This document shows, piece after piece, positions 12,001 to 27,000 of a stretch of 64,000 nt of DNA (its first letter is position 1; every line of letters begins with the position of its first letter). The stretch covers positions 1 through 64,000 of the forward strand of contig SFJE01000012.1 in assembly GCA_004555175.1 (NCBI GenBank), given 5' to 3'. The notes under the pieces were generated by a model. It was not told where the DNA came from. It did no database searches and saw nothing but the letters and a program-made list of their open reading frames with translations. Source of the stretch: Lentisphaeraceae bacterium. GTDB taxonomy: Bacteria; Verrucomicrobiota; Kiritimatiellia; RFP12; DVOR01. The position numbers and the translations under genes are program-made.

Positions 12001-15000
12001 TCGACTATCCCGGTCTTGACGGTCTCGGGACAGACAGACTGGGATACGGCTGCCAAGTGGTCGACCGGGAGCGTGCCCGCTGCGACAACGCCCGTGATTG
12101 TGCGGGCAACGGAAACCGCCACGCTGAAGATGCCGATCGGTGGCACCTTGGCGCAGGTCACCTTTGATGTGGCCGAGGGTAAGACGCTGACGCTTGATAA
12201 TTATAATGCCACTATCGCGGAGTTGCGCCTGATTGGTGCGGGCACGCTTGACCTTGGTACGGTCGCGCGGCTCTCTTACACGAACCAGACGGCCTTCTCC
12301 GGCACGATGGTGGTCTCGCATGCGAGCCAGGAACTAAAGGAAGCGACCATCAAGAATCAGCACCTGCGCTTTGCGGTGAACTACGCGCTGGGGAGTTGCG
12401 CCGGATTCACGCTTGCTGGGGGCATCGAAGTGGCCGCTGAGAAGACGCTCACCTGCGACTCCTCCCTCGCCGGGGGTGAAGCACGGGTGGAGGCCGGAGC
12501 GACTGTTGTCATTGGCCAGGGCTGTACCAACCGCCTCAACTTCACGGCCGCAGATGGGCAAGTGATTACCCTCGCTGCCGGAACGACTGGCACGAACCCT
12601 GCCTACCTCGGCGGTAATGTCAACGCTCAAAACTGGAAGATTACCGACGACAATGGAACCTCCACCAAGGGGTTGACCCTCACGGGCTCGGTGACGCTGG
12701 CCACGCCGCCGACCTCTGGCAAGCTGGCGGCCTCCGCCCTCTCCTCGCTGACCCTGAAGAGCGGAAAGTTGACCCTCGCCTCTGCCTGGGCGATGCCCGC
12801 CGGGGCCGTCAAGGCCGGTGCTGGGCGCGTCACCCTGCCCTCCGGCTCTTCGATGGCGGGCTCAGCCACCTTCCGCGGTCCGATTGCCTTTGCCGAGGCA
12901 AAGACCTTCTCGGTCTCGGGCGACCTGGTCTTCCGCGATGGATCGGTCATTTACCTGCCAATTGGAGCCACCTTCTCGGCCACCGGTTCTCTGGTCGTTG
13001 AGCCGGGCACCCGCGTGGTGCTTACCGGCACGCCAGAGGCGACGCAGGAGGTCGATCTTTTCAAGTCCACCCAAGCCGGAGGCCTCTCCATTAGCACCCT
13101 CACGGAGGTGGCCTTGGCGCTTGAGAACCCGCCTGCGGACAAGGTGGTCACTCTTACGCCCTATCTTACGGCTGCGGGGGTCTATGGCTACACCCTCACG
13201 CTGACCGAGCCCAATATCTGGACTGGCGCCACCGATAGCAACTGGTCTAATGCCGCCAATTGGAGCAACGACACCGTGCCTGCTGATGGGGCCGCCGTCT
13301 CCTTCCCGGATTCGGTGGATAACAAGGCGGTGACGATTGATACCGCCATTGCCCCTTCGGCCATCCGCGTGGTGGGCAACTACACCTTCTCCGGCAACGG
13401 TCCCATCACGAGCAAGCCGGCCATCGCGCAGAGCGCCGGGGAGGTCACTTGGAATCTCTTCCCGAAGGCAGGCTCCTACGACGTTGCCTCCGGCGCGACG
13501 GCTGTCATCTCCTCCGCCGATGGCTACTACGAGGGACGCTTTACCGGCGATGGAACGGTTCGCGTGACCGGCACGCTGGAACTCGGGGCGAGCTCAATTG
13601 CCTTCCAGGGCAGGTTCGAGGTCAACCAGGGCCAACTTGCCCTTCGCCTCGGGGCGGCGACTGCCTCGGCCGGGGTCAACCTCGTTGGTGGCACCCTCAA
13701 AACGAAGGTTCCGGCCACCGTCTCCAAGTTGGACCTCTCGGGGACATCCTCCCTCGTGCTGCCCCTTTCGGCCCCGCTCACCGTCACCGATGCCTTCACG
13801 GCTTCTGGCACGGTCTTCATCGCGGTCGATGCGATTCCCGAAGAAGCGGGCTTCTGGTTGTTGATGACCCTCCCCGAGGAGGCGGCAGAGACGACCTTCG
13901 GGCTGACGACCAACTCTGCGAGCGACACTTACCGCGCCGGCGTGGTCCAGCGTGGCCGCGAGGTCTTCCTCGCCGTCTACGACTCCACCCAAATTGCTTG
14001 GGCAGGCACGGGCACCGGGGCAGATAAGTGGGTCATCAACACCTCCGCCATTGAGGCAACTGAAACGGCCAACAAGGTTGTTTGGTTCCACGATGTCGAT
14101 GGGGTAGGGGAGCCGACCGTCTCGCTGCCTGAGACCCCGACCTCGGTCATGGTCACGGCGCAGACCACGCACTTTACGCTGGAGGGGACCTTTGGTGCTG
14201 TGCCCGTCACGGTCCAGTCCGGCGCGAGCGTCACCTTGGCCGCGACGGATATGACCCTGAGCACCTTCGTCAACGATGGCACGGTCACCGTCACCGGCAC
14301 GCTTGACCTCACGAATACCACCTTCTCCGGCACCGGCACCTTCATCGCTGGCACCGGTGGCACCATCAAGGTGACGGCCCAGCAGTTGGCCGCTACCACC
14401 AACCTCTTCAAGCGCGGCGGCGGCAGGCTCGAGGTCTCCGGCGGGAATTCGAATTACACCTATCCCTCTGGTGCCCTCTCCGGCGGCACAGCCGAGGGCG
14501 CGGAGTCTGGCGAGCTAGTCAAGACGGGCACGGGCACGCTCTACCTCCAGCCGACGGCCTTTAACGAGTCGCTCACCATTCAGGAGGGCTCGGTAGCGCT
14601 CTCCGGCACGATTGCCCTCAAGGCGCGCTACTTCAAGTTCGAGATCTACGAGCGCTTCAACGACACAGCCAATACCCAAAATGCTTGGAACTGGGTCTCT
14701 TGGAACTGGGCTCCCAGCACCTGGCTGGGCCTGAGCGAGGTGGCCCTCACGCTCTCTGGCGAGCGCCTTGCCTGGCCAGAAGGCTCCTCGATTATCTACT
14801 TCGATGGCGGCGTGCTCGACAGCGTTGTCCTTGGGATGGGCAATCGCACCTCCTTCTGCGATGGCCAAATCACCAACCTCCTCGATGGCAACACGGCCAC
14901 GCAGTTCCGTTGGCTCGACAACTATCAGTATGCCTCTTACGGTCAAGGAGCGAACCCGCGCACCTACTTCGTGGTCGATGCCGGGCGCGAGGTGGTCTTT

Positions 15001-18000
15001 AGTGGCTACGACTTCGCCACGCCCACCATTCCCAATCAGTTCTTCTACAAGTGGAATGTCTCGGCCGCCAATGACCTGCAGGCTTGGCACCCCTCCGCCT
15101 CCGACACCGGCCCCACCGAAAACGAGAGCGAGATCTGGCAGACCATTGACGAGCGCACCCTCGCGGCCAGTAGCTCCCTGCTCAAGGCCAATAGTTGGAT
15201 GACGACGCGCGGCTACGCCTTCACCAACAAGGGCTCGGGCTTCTGGTCGAGCCTCTCCGGTCCGGTGAAAGTGTCCTCCGGGGCGACCTTCGACCTCACC
15301 TCCGCCGTCGGCAACACCCATATCCTCGAGGACTCCCTGACCCTCGCCTCCGTGACCGGTGAGGGCACACTCCGGGTGCCGACCTCCCTCAACCTGACAC
15401 TCGATACCCTCAACATCGGCAAGTTGCAGTTGACCGGCTCGACCATCCTCACCCAGCCGATTACCGCCACCTCGGCCACCGTGACCACCTTGGCGCTCGA
15501 TAGCGAGGTGGCCCAGGCCTACACGGATAACGGTGGGGTCGACTTCGTCCTGCTCACCAACTGCACCGCGAAGCCGGCCCTTAGTTGGCCCGACGGGGTG
15601 CCGCAGACCACAACCGATGGCGGCACCTGGGGGCTTGTGTTGTTGGAAGAAGATAAGACCCTGCACTTGCGACTCTCCGGCTCCAAGCGCGAAATCAAGG
15701 CCACGATTTCCGGCACCAAGACCTGGAGCGACCTCCAGTGGACCGACCCGTTGGGCGTGAACGTGAGTCTCACATCGCCCACCGACGCCATTGTCGAGCG
15801 TGTGGTACTTGTCCCCGAAGGCGAAGGGGCCACCCTCTCTTCGATGGACTTCACGCAGTTCCCGAACCTCAAAAATGTCCTCTTGGCGGAAGCGGGTGGC
15901 ACCTTGACCCTCAGCGACACCTCGGCCCTCACGAGCAACGCCAATGTGCTCTTGACGGTGCCCCAGGCGGCGACCTTGCGTGTCACCTCGCCCGATGCCC
16001 TGGCCTTCGCCAAGAACAGCGCGAGCAACTTGCAGCTCAATAACGCCAACATCCGCCTCCGCGGGGCCGGCACCCTTTTGCTCGACTTTGCGGATGCGGC
16101 CAATGTCCTGCTAATGGTCGGCAACCAGGGCCTCTTCACGGGTAACATCACCGTTGCCTCCGGTACGCTGAAGTTCCCGAACAACTCTTCCGGCACCGGC
16201 CCAGTCTACAACCGTACCATCACCGTCAAGGGCGAGAAGGCCAAGCTCGCTACAGGCACGAACACCGATGCCACCGGTTGGAGCTACGGTAGCGGTAAGT
16301 TCATCTTCCGCGAGGGTGCCACCTTCGAGGTCTATAAGCGCGACACGTACAAGGCGCCTATCGAACTCTGTGGGGCAACCATCCGCCTAATGGCGGGTGC
16401 CACCGAATCTAATCGCGGCATTGACCTCTACGAGAGCCCCTCGACCACAGTCCTGGCAGCTGATGGAGCCACGGCCGAGAATCCCACCGTCTCCAAACTC
16501 ACCTTCGCCGAGAATGCTTCGGCCTCTGACCGCATCGCGTATGTCCGTGGGGGCAACTGGACGGTCAATGTGGCGGAGCATGCGCGCTTCGACATTGAGG
16601 CCACGTTGGGCGCAGACAACTCCGATCGCACCCTCATTAAGGCGGGCGCGGGCGAAATGGTGCTTGCCACAACCGTGAATAACTGCCTCAACACCCTGAT
16701 TAACGCTGGCACCTTGCGCGTAACGGGCACCACCGGTACGGGCTCGACCATCGTTAAGGGTGGGGCGACGATCTGCGGCACTGGCACGGTCCGCGGCACC
16801 ATCTCCTTCGCCTCGGGCGGCCTCCTGGCGGTTGACCCAGCGGTTGTGGAGCCACTGACCATCTCCCGCTTTGCGCAGACCACCTCGTGGGCCAACATCA
16901 CCCTCACTGGCACGCCCACGCAGACCTTCCCCATCCTGCGCGCAACGGCCGAAAACTTCAAGTTATTGACGGACTACTTCAAGACGGATGAGGCCTTCCC
17001 CACGAATGACTATAGCCTCGTGGTGGTCGATAACGTCCTCTATGCCAAGAAGATTCTCAAGCAGGGCGATCAGGTTGTCGAGGCGCCGACGAGCCTGCAG
17101 GCGACCGTCCCGAGTGGGACCACCAATTGGAGCGAGCTCACCTGGACCACCGACAGCTCCACAGAGGTCGACGCCGAGGCCATCGACTGGTGGCAGGTCA
17201 AGAGCGTCTCGCTGACCGCGGCGGAGGGGGCCGTTGATGCCACGGTCGACCTCGATCTTCCGCTCTACAATGTTCAGACCCTGACCCTTGCCGGCGCGCT
17301 GACCCTCACCGGCAACGAGGGCAATCGCCTCAACGGCTGCACCTTGGCGCTGACCAATGGCGCCACGGCCACCATCAATGGCCTCTTCGATGGCGCCACG
17401 GCAGTCTCCCTCTCGGGCAATGGCACCGTTACCTGGGCAGCCGACCACACGGGCACCCTCTCCCTCGCCGCCGGGACCACCCTCACGGCTCCAGCCGGGA
17501 TTACCCTGTCGGCCCTCGACTGCACCGCGGGCGGCACCCTCGCCGTTGACCCTGCTAACCCCTACACCGTCACGGCCATCACCGGTCAGGCGACGGTGAA
17601 GGCAACGGGGTCGATCTCGGACGGGGTCTCCCTGCTCAAGGTGGGCTCCACCGTGGCTGTGGTGAACTTCGCCCTGGATACAAACTTCCCGGCTGGCTAC
17701 GGCTTGGCGGTGGACAACGGCACCCTTAAGGCCGTTGTCGGCAGCGAAGTGATGGCCGTGGTCTCTGGCGCGGCCGTGTGGGAGAGCCTCACCTGGACCG
17801 ATACGCGCGGCAATGCCTTCACGCCGACTTGGTCGAACATCCGTGCCGTCACGCTGAAGGTGACCGATTCGGCCACCCTTGCCCTGCCGACGCTTAGCCT
17901 TGCTTCGCTCGCCATTGACTTTGGCGAGACGGAAGAGAAGTCCCTGACACTCAATAGTTCAACCTCGCAGACGCTCCCTGCCCTCTATGTGCTCGGCACC

Positions 18001-21000
18001 AACGGCGGTGATGTCCTCTGCAACGATGGCACGCTGACCCTCTCGGCTCTTTCCGCCTCGGCCCCTTACGTTGGCGTCACCGCTGAGATGCTCTCTGGCT
18101 TGACCTCGGGAACGAACACCTACACCTTCGCCAGCGACGCCGTGCTGGGGCTTTATTGCACCGCCTCGGGCTCTTCCATCGCGGGATACCTCAAGGCCCC
18201 CCAGCGCGGCATTGCCATCCGCTCGGGAACGCTCAAGGCGAGTCGCGAGGATAACTTCGGTGGCTCGAGCGATAACACCAAGATTCGCATTGACGCGGAT
18301 GCCACTTTCGATGTGGATGGGTGGGCAATCACCTGCGAGCCGACGTTGAATGGCGGTACCCTAAGGAACAACACACGCCGGACAAAGGGCAATGGCTTGA
18401 ATACCGATGAGACGCAGCGCCAGCTCTTCAATATCACCCTGACGGCGGATTCGATTATCGACAATGCCGAGATGCTCAATTCGGTGGCCAGCAACTGGAA
18501 TGCGCAGACGTTGACCCTAAATAGTCACACGCTCACCAAGCGCGGTAATGGCTTCTTCGGCTTTAGAACTGCCTCCGTGGCGGGAGATGGCGTCCTCAAC
18601 ATTGAGGCCGGCACCTTGAAGTTGGCAGACGATTGCACGCTCTCCGGGAATGTCTCGGTGCAGGTGGCAAAGGGGGCGACCTTCACCTTGACCGGCACGC
18701 GCACGCTCTCTGCCGGCGCTACCCTTACGCTTGAAGGTACGATGGACCTTGCAGCCACCCTCACGGGCGAGGGAGCTGTGACGGTGGCCTCTGGGTCGGT
18801 CTCCCTCTCGGGGCTGACCACCTACACGGGGCTGACCACCGTGCAGGGTGGGGCGACGCTCTCGGCGGCTTCCCTGGCCGGTTCGTTGACCTGCGAGACG
18901 GGGGCCACCCTCAAGCCGCGCGCCATCGACACGCCCCTCTCCCTGGGCGGCACCCTCACGGCCACCAATCTGGTTATCGACCTCTCGGCCTTCGCCGAGC
19001 AGCCCGAGACCATCCCGCTCTTCACCTCGCCGAATGAACTCACCACGACGATGGTGGCAACCGCTGGACGCTATAAGCCGGCCGTCGTGCAGATGGAGGA
19101 TGGCACCTGGAAGCTCTCCTACGTCTATCGCTTTGACGGTGATACGGCGCTCACCTGGGAGGGCGGCGCGACGGGCGACCTCGCCGATGCCACCTGGCGC
19201 GCGGATGGCGTGAGCGGCCTCTCGCTCCTCGCCTCCAACGGGATGATCTTCCCGGCGGACGGCACCTACACGCTCACCAATAACAACAATTTGCTCCTGG
19301 CCTTTCCGACAGGGGCCGTCACGATCGGCGCGAATGCCACCGTGACCCTCTCCTCTACGCGTGAGCAGAGCGGTCTCTGCGGTGATGTCACCCTCGAGAA
19401 TGGGGCCACCTTGAAGTTGGTGGACTCCTTTGCGGCCTACGCAGGCATTACGGGCAGTGGCGCCACGCTGGAGATGGATGTGTCGATGCTCGCGGTTCCA
19501 AGGGGAGACCTCTCCGTTGGTACTTTGAAGCTGACCGGTTCGACCTTGCCTACGGGGACTCCGCGCGAGACCTTCACCTGCACCACGCTGGTCTTCTCTG
19601 AGGAACTCGTGGCTGCCATCGAGGCAGCGACGACCCAGCAGGGCACCATCCTGACCCTGGCCTCGGCCTATACAGGCAACGTGCCGCCAGCGTGCACCAC
19701 CCTGCCGGCGGGCTATGCGCTGAAGAAGACTGAGGCGGGTGCCTTGGTGGTGGCCTTCACTGCCCAGGTGGTGACGAAACTCTACGCCCAGGTGTCTGGC
19801 AGTGGCGCCTGGACGGGCCTCACGTGGTACACCGATGAAGCGTACACCACTAAGCCCACGGCGATTGCCTGGGGCGCGGTCACTGCGGTCACCTTGACGA
19901 ATACCGCCAACGCGCCGGTCGCGCTCACCCTGCCGGGCAACCTGACGGCGCTGACCACGATGACCATTGGCTCCGCCTCCAAGGCGATTACCCTCTCTGG
20001 GGCTACGCTTCCGACGCTGAACTCCCTCACGCTCAATGGCCCGCTCACGCTGGATGGCGCGGTCATCTCCACCATCCCGGCCTCCCTTTCCGGCACGGGC
20101 ACTCTTACCTTCAAGAATGCTGCCGTCTCCTCCACGCGAGGGGATAACGATGGTAGCAACTTCGCCTATAATGATTTCACCGGCCGTTGGGTGGTGGAGA
20201 GAGGGGCCACGCTCACCTTGGCAGAGACAGCCACGGAGAACCAACTGGGACTCTTGAACTGGGATAGCAATGTTGCTGATTCTGGTCAGATTGAGGTTCG
20301 CGCTGGCGGCACCTTGGCGGTCAATCAGAAGAACGCCTTCGGGTGGAATAATGTGAGCGCCCAAAAGGACCACACGGTCCTCGTGGTCGATGGCGGCACG
20401 GTGACCATCGGCACAAACGAGCAGCACTTCCGCCGCAAGATGGAGTGGCACCCCGGGGCCGTGCTTGATAACCAAGGCACGACGTTCTACCTAACGCGCG
20501 GCGTTACGATGAATGTTGTTGCTGGGGAGTCGACCGCACCGGTCATCTTCCGGGGCAACGCCATCAAACTGAAGGGCGACAATGCGTGCGATGGCAATGC
20601 GAACACGGCCTTTGTGGTGGCCGCGGGGGCCGTCTTGCAGGTGGATGCGACGATTGTGCAGAGCAATGCGGATGACGCGCTGACGCTCTCGGGGGCGGGC
20701 ACGGTGCTCCTCAATGGCGCGAATACGCACACGCAGGCGACAACCGTTGCGGCCGGGACGACTATCGGCGGTACGGGATTGGTTACCAATTCGGCGGTTA
20801 CCTTTGAGGAGGGCTCCAAGCTCTTGGCCGAAGGCGGTAGCAGCGTCCTAACGCTCAATGACGCCACGGGCAGGGCGCAGGTGGTCCTGGACGAATCGGT
20901 GGCCGAGAGCGCCCTTCCGATGGCGGTGCTCAAGACGGCTGAGACGGCAACGGTGACCTTGGTTCCCCCGGCCGATTACCAGATCTCCTCTGCCACGGCC

Positions 21001-24000
21001 GATGGGGTGACCACCCACACCCTCGATCTCATCCGCTACACGGCCCTGACCGCGACGGTTGATGGCACGAAGGGCTGGAATGAACTCTCGTGGCAGACGC
21101 CCGACGGCACGCCCATCGCTTCGCCTCGCTGGGCGTGGGTGACGGCCTTGACGCTCAATGTCACCGCCGATGCCTCGCTGACGCTCCCGGGCAACTTCTC
21201 GAGCATCACCTCCTTGACGCTCCCCGGCACGGGCACGCTGACCCTCTCCGGCGGCTCCCTCCCGGCATTGACCTCCCTCTCGCTCTCGGGCAATCTGACC
21301 CTCGATGGCGCGGTCATCACCACCATCCCGGCTGCCCTCTCCGGCACCGGCACCCTTACGCTTAAGAACGCTGGCGAGGTCACTTCGTCTGCGGCGGGCG
21401 GGGCATCTACCTTCGCTTATAACAGCTTCACTGGGCGTTGGATTATCGAGACTGGAACCACGCTCAATCTCGCGGGTGGTGGTGGCCAGTATGGCCAACT
21501 TGCCAAGAGCGATGTTGAAGGCTCCGGGCAGATTGTCGTTAAGGCGGGTGCGACGGTCAAACTCTCGGAGGACCACGTCTTCGGCTGGAAGGATATCGAT
21601 GCGCAGTGCAACCGGACGGTTCTGGTGCTTGATGGCGGTGCCTTGGTCAACAACGCCGAGCAGTATCTGCGCCGCACCTTCGAGTTGAAGAATGGAGCCA
21701 CCCTCTCCGATCCGAATGGAAATTTCTGGCTTGCGCGTGCTGGGCGCCTACTTGTCTCCGAGGGATTGGCGACCATCCTTGATAGTGGGAGCGGGCCGAA
21801 GTTAGGCTGCGATGGTGCCACCAACGGTTCCAACTCGACAAGCGCTCCGAGCCGAATTGAGGTGGGTGTGGGCGCGACCCTGACGGTTGAGGCTTCGCTC
21901 ACCGATAAGGAAACCGATCATGCGTATGCGCTAGCGCTCTCGGGGGCGGGCACGGTGCTCTTTAATGGCGCGAATACGCACACGAAGGCGACAACCGTTG
22001 CGGCCGGGACGACTATCGGCGGTACGGGGTCGATTACGGCCTCCAGCGTCACGCTGCACGGTAGCAAGATTCTGACCAACGCCAGCGGCGAGGCGCTGAC
22101 CCTCTCGACGGTCACCGGCTCGGCGACAATCGTCGTTCCGGAAGGCTTCCCGACGACGGGCACCACGGCGGTCCTCAAGACCAACTCGACCTCCGCGCCC
22201 ACGCTCACGCCGCCCACGGGCTATGTGATGAGCGAAGCGACCGCAGATGGCATCAAGAAGACCGTCTACCTGGAGTGGATGCCCTACGATAGCCTAACGG
22301 CTGAGGTCTCCGGTACGGTCGCCCTCTCGGCGCTCAACTGGAAGACCCCCGAGGGAACGGCGGTTGCCTCGCCTGAGTGGCGTTTTGTCAACACGGTCAC
22401 CTTCAAGGGGCTCACGGCCGATGCCACGGTGACGATGGATGGCGAGCTCGCGGAGACCGTGACAACCCTCACAGGCACCGGCGAGACGGTCACCCTCGCG
22501 GGTGAGATGGCCTGGACCGTTGGTACGCGCACCTTTGCGGGTAACCTCGCCCTCTCGCGTGCGCTGGCTTCGGGGACTCTTTCGGTCGCCACCGGTGCCA
22601 CCCTCACCCTCTCGGCGGATAACAGCGCCTTTACCGGCACCCTCAACCTCGCCGCCGGCTCAACGCTCCGCGCCACGCAAGTTAGCGCCCTCGCCTTCGC
22701 ACAAACGGATGGCGTGGTCGATTTTGGTGTGACAACGCTTCCGATTATGGGTAATGGAGTGTTGGAACTGGCGTTGCCGAAGGCTGAAACCTTGCAGGTA
22801 AAGTCTTCTACTGCCACGCCCACGGTGCGTTTTGCCGGAGACATCTTGGTCTCTTCCGGAACAATGAAGTTTCCCAATTCGGCAGTGGCAGGTAATAACT
22901 GGGCGGATGCTTGGGGCCCTGTCTATGCGCGCACGATTACCGTGCGTGGCGAACGGGCCAAACTCGCAACCGGAAGTAATACCGATGCCACGGGCTGGAG
23001 TGTCGGAACTAATCAGAAGCTTATCCTTGAAGAGGGCGGTAGCTACGAACTTTCCAAGCGTGACACCTTCAAGACGCCGCTCGAGATGACAGGTGGTATT
23101 ATCCGCCTAATGCCTCATACAGAAGTCAACCTCAACTGTGCTCTGCAGATCTTCAATGGGCAGCAGACAACCGTTAAGGCGGTGAATGGGGCGACAAGCG
23201 CGTCGCCGACCATCTCGAAGCTCACCCTTGAGGCGTCCGACGAAACCGGCGATTGGCGCAAGGCAATGATTACCAATGCCAACTGGCAGGTGACGGTGGA
23301 GGAGAACGCACAGTTCTACATCGATGCCGTCCTCAGCGGTGATTGGGGCTTTGTCAAGTCCGATAAGGGCGAGATGGTCCTGGCGGCAGAGAATGTCTAC
23401 ACAGGCGTGACGACCATCAACGCCGGCACCTTGCGCGTGACCGGCACCACGGGCGCAGGTACCACCACTGTCGAGAACGGGGCGATAATCTGCGGCTCGG
23501 GCACGGTTAAGGGGGCCTTGACCTTTGAGGATGGGGCCATCTTCGCGGCGGACCCGGCGGATTCGCTGACGGTCAACGGTGCGGTGACAGCAGGGGGCAC
23601 GGTGATTGTGCGCCTGGCCTCGGTGCCGACGGAGACGGTGGCGCTGCTAACGGCGGCATCCCTGCCGGCGGTGAGTGCCTTCTCGGCGGAGAACCTGCCC
23701 GAGGGCTTCGCGCTGGTCGTTGTGGGCAACACGCTCTATGCGGAGAAGCAGACGGCTCCGACGCTTGTTCAAGCGACGGTCAACGGGGACGCTGCTTGGG
23801 AGAGCCTCTCCTGGCAGACGATGGCGGGCACAGCCCTCTCCGGCACGATTGATTGGGCCACCCTTGAGGCGGTCACCCTCCACATTTCCGAGGATGCCAC
23901 GCTCTCGGGTGTGCCGGCGCTGAAGACGGATGGGCAGTTGGTGCTCGACTTTACCGCGGCTACGGAAAAGACGCTGACCCTTGAGGCTACGGAGAGCCGG

Positions 24001-27000
24001 ACCCTCCCGGCGGTGACCATCGCGGGCACGGCGGGCGGCAACCTCTTGGCCGACAGCGCCACCTTCACCCTAACCTCGCTCGCGGCGGCTTCGGGTTGTC
24101 CCTACCTCGGCACCTCGCCCGAACTCCTGGGCACGCTTACGGCGAGCACCATCACCTTCTCGGAGAATGCACTGATTGGTCTCCTCTGCTCGGCTGATGG
24201 GAGTTCGCTCCCCCTTGGGAAGACCCTTAAGGCCCCACAACAGGGCTTCGCCATTCGTACGGGCACCTTCCAGCCGGTGCAAGCAGACACCTTTGGGAAT
24301 AACACGGTCAATACGAAGATTCGCGTAGACACCGGGGCAGCCCTGGATGTGAACGGTTATGCAACTACCTGCGTCTTGACGCTCAATGGTGGCACCCTGA
24401 CAAATACGGGGAATGGTGTTGGCAGTAATTCGCGGCAGTTGGCCAATATCACCTTGACGGCTGATTCTGTTATCGAGACTTCCAAGGAGATTAATTCAAT
24501 CGACCACTACTACGCTGTGCAGACACTGACGCTCAATGGACATACCTTGACCAAGCGCGGGAGCGCGACCTTCGGCTTCTACAACGCGAGTATCGTCGGT
24601 GGTGGCGGGCGTATCGTGGTCGAGGAGGGCACCTTGCAGTTCATCGATAACGGTTCTAAGGCGAATACCATCAGCGGTGCGGTCACCTTTGAGAACAAGG
24701 GCGGCACGCTGACGCTCTCGGATGCTTACACCGTTGCGGCGGATAGCACGCTCACCTTCAAGGGCAATGTGACGGTGACCAGAGCGCTGACGGTGGGGGA
24801 GAATGCGGGCGTCAAGATTGCCTATGATGGCGATGTAGTGCCGACGAGCGGCTTGGCCTCCCTCGATACCTGCGCGCAGGTTACCTTCTCCGAGACCTTC
24901 TGGAAGGCTATCGAGATGAAGACCGCCGCCATGGGCACCGTCTTCACGCTAGCCACCTCCTACGGTTTGTCCACGGCGCCCTACTTCGAGTCAAAGACGG
25001 GTTATGCGCTCGAGGCGCAGGTGACCTCTGCCGAAGGTGCCGAGACAACGACCTATGCCTTGGTCTTAACCTACGCGGGGGCTATCTCCGATGTGACGGC
25101 GGTTCAGGCAACGGTCTCGAGGAATGCCAACTGGTCGGCCCTGGCGTGGAAGGATATGGATGGGAACGCCGTCACGCCTACGTGGGGCAAGGTGACCTCC
25201 GTCACGCTGACGGCTGAAGCTGCGGCGACGATCACGGTGGATCTGCCGATTGCTACGGTGACCTCGCTCACGGCCACGGGCTCCGGGGCGTTGACCCTTG
25301 CGGCAGGGACCTCGGCGGGTTTCCCCACCGGCACCCTCACCCTGACGAATGCCAACCTCACGGTGCGCGACCTCTATGCTCCGGCAGCCGCGGTCACGGT
25401 CTCGGGCACTGGCACCGGCTCGCTCACCTGGGAGCTCACCCGCGGCGTTGCGCACACTGGCGCAATTAAGACGCCCTCTACGGTGGCCTTCAAGACCCAA
25501 GGCGATATGACCTTGAGTTCGACCTCCAACTACTTCCGGGGCTCCTTCTCGGTTCTCTCGGGCGAAACTGTGCTCTCCTGCGGTTCGCAGGGCGGTGGCG
25601 AGGGGGCAACCCGAGGCCTAGAGGGCGATGTGACCATCGCGCAAGGGGCAACGCTGCGCCTCAAGAGCGGTGATGCCTTTGACTACTCGCTCAGCACCTC
25701 TTCGCCGCAGCAAATTAATGTCCTGGGCACGCTCGCTATCGACGCGAAAGCAACGCTCCTGCCGGTGAATACGCTCTTGCTCGGTGAAGGGGCGCAAGTG
25801 ACCTCCTCGCTTGACACCCTTGCGCTGGACTTCTACGGGGCGAATGTGCCGATTAAGGTGACTGGCCCCGGGGCTGTCATTGACGCGAAGATCGGTGCTC
25901 ACGATGCGAACAAGTCGGCTACGGCGACCTTCTCGCAAGGGGCCTCGCTCGAACTCAGGTCTGCCCTCAACTCGACCTCCTTCTCGCTGACGACGGCCTT
26001 GGCCAATGCGGCGAGCGAGGGGACGCTGATTCTGACAGGGGCGCAGAGTGGCACCGGTACCTTGAGGGTGGGCGACGGGGTTATTCTCGCCGGGTCGGGT
26101 TCCTGGGGCGATGCGGTCATCTTCGAGGCGGGGGCCAAGCTGTTGGTTGATCCGGCGGCGGAGGCTCCGCTGACGCTGAATGGGGCGATTAGCGACAAGG
26201 CCCAGGTGGTCTTGGCGTCGACGCCAACGACACCCTCGACAGCGGCGGTGAAGACGACCGCAGAGAATGTCACCCTCTCGACGGGCAACTTCACTGCCCC
26301 TGAGGGCTATGAGCTGACCCTCAGCGCGGACAGCAAAACGCTCTATGTGACGAAAACCAAGAAAGTCTACACATCCCTAACCGCGACGGTTGACGGCACA
26401 GTCACCACCTGGTCTCAGTTGCCGTGGACAACGGATGGGTCGACCGAGGCAACAGACATCAACTGGGCCTTCGTGGAAGAGGTATATCTGACTGTTGAGG
26501 CAGATGTGGCTCTGCGGGTGGATGTAGCCTTGCCGAAGGTCGCAGCGCTTTATGCACTGACATACTCTCAGGCGAATGTAACTCTAACATCCACCTTGTC
26601 AGAGGCACCCTTTACTGCATTAGCGACACTCTCAACAATGGCGAATATCGATTTTGCAGTAGGGACAGTAGCGAAGGTGCCAGCGAACATTCAGCCGAGC
26701 CTTTATATTACGGTTCGTTTTGCCGATAATCTCATAGCGGCTGTTCAAGAGGCTGTGATTATTGGAACTGGAAGTGCGAGTTGCACGGTGGTCTTTGACG
26801 GGACCAACACCTTTACGGCGCCGGTGACGGTGAAGAAGGGGGCGACGCTGGCGGGCTCGGGGCGTCTGGCGGCGGATGTCACCTTCGAGAACGGCTCGGC
26901 GGTCTTGGCCGATGGCGCTGCGCTCACAGTGGGCACGGTGACGGTGGCTGATGGGGCAACCGTCACGGTGACCCCGGCAGCGGGCTTGGCGGATGCCACT

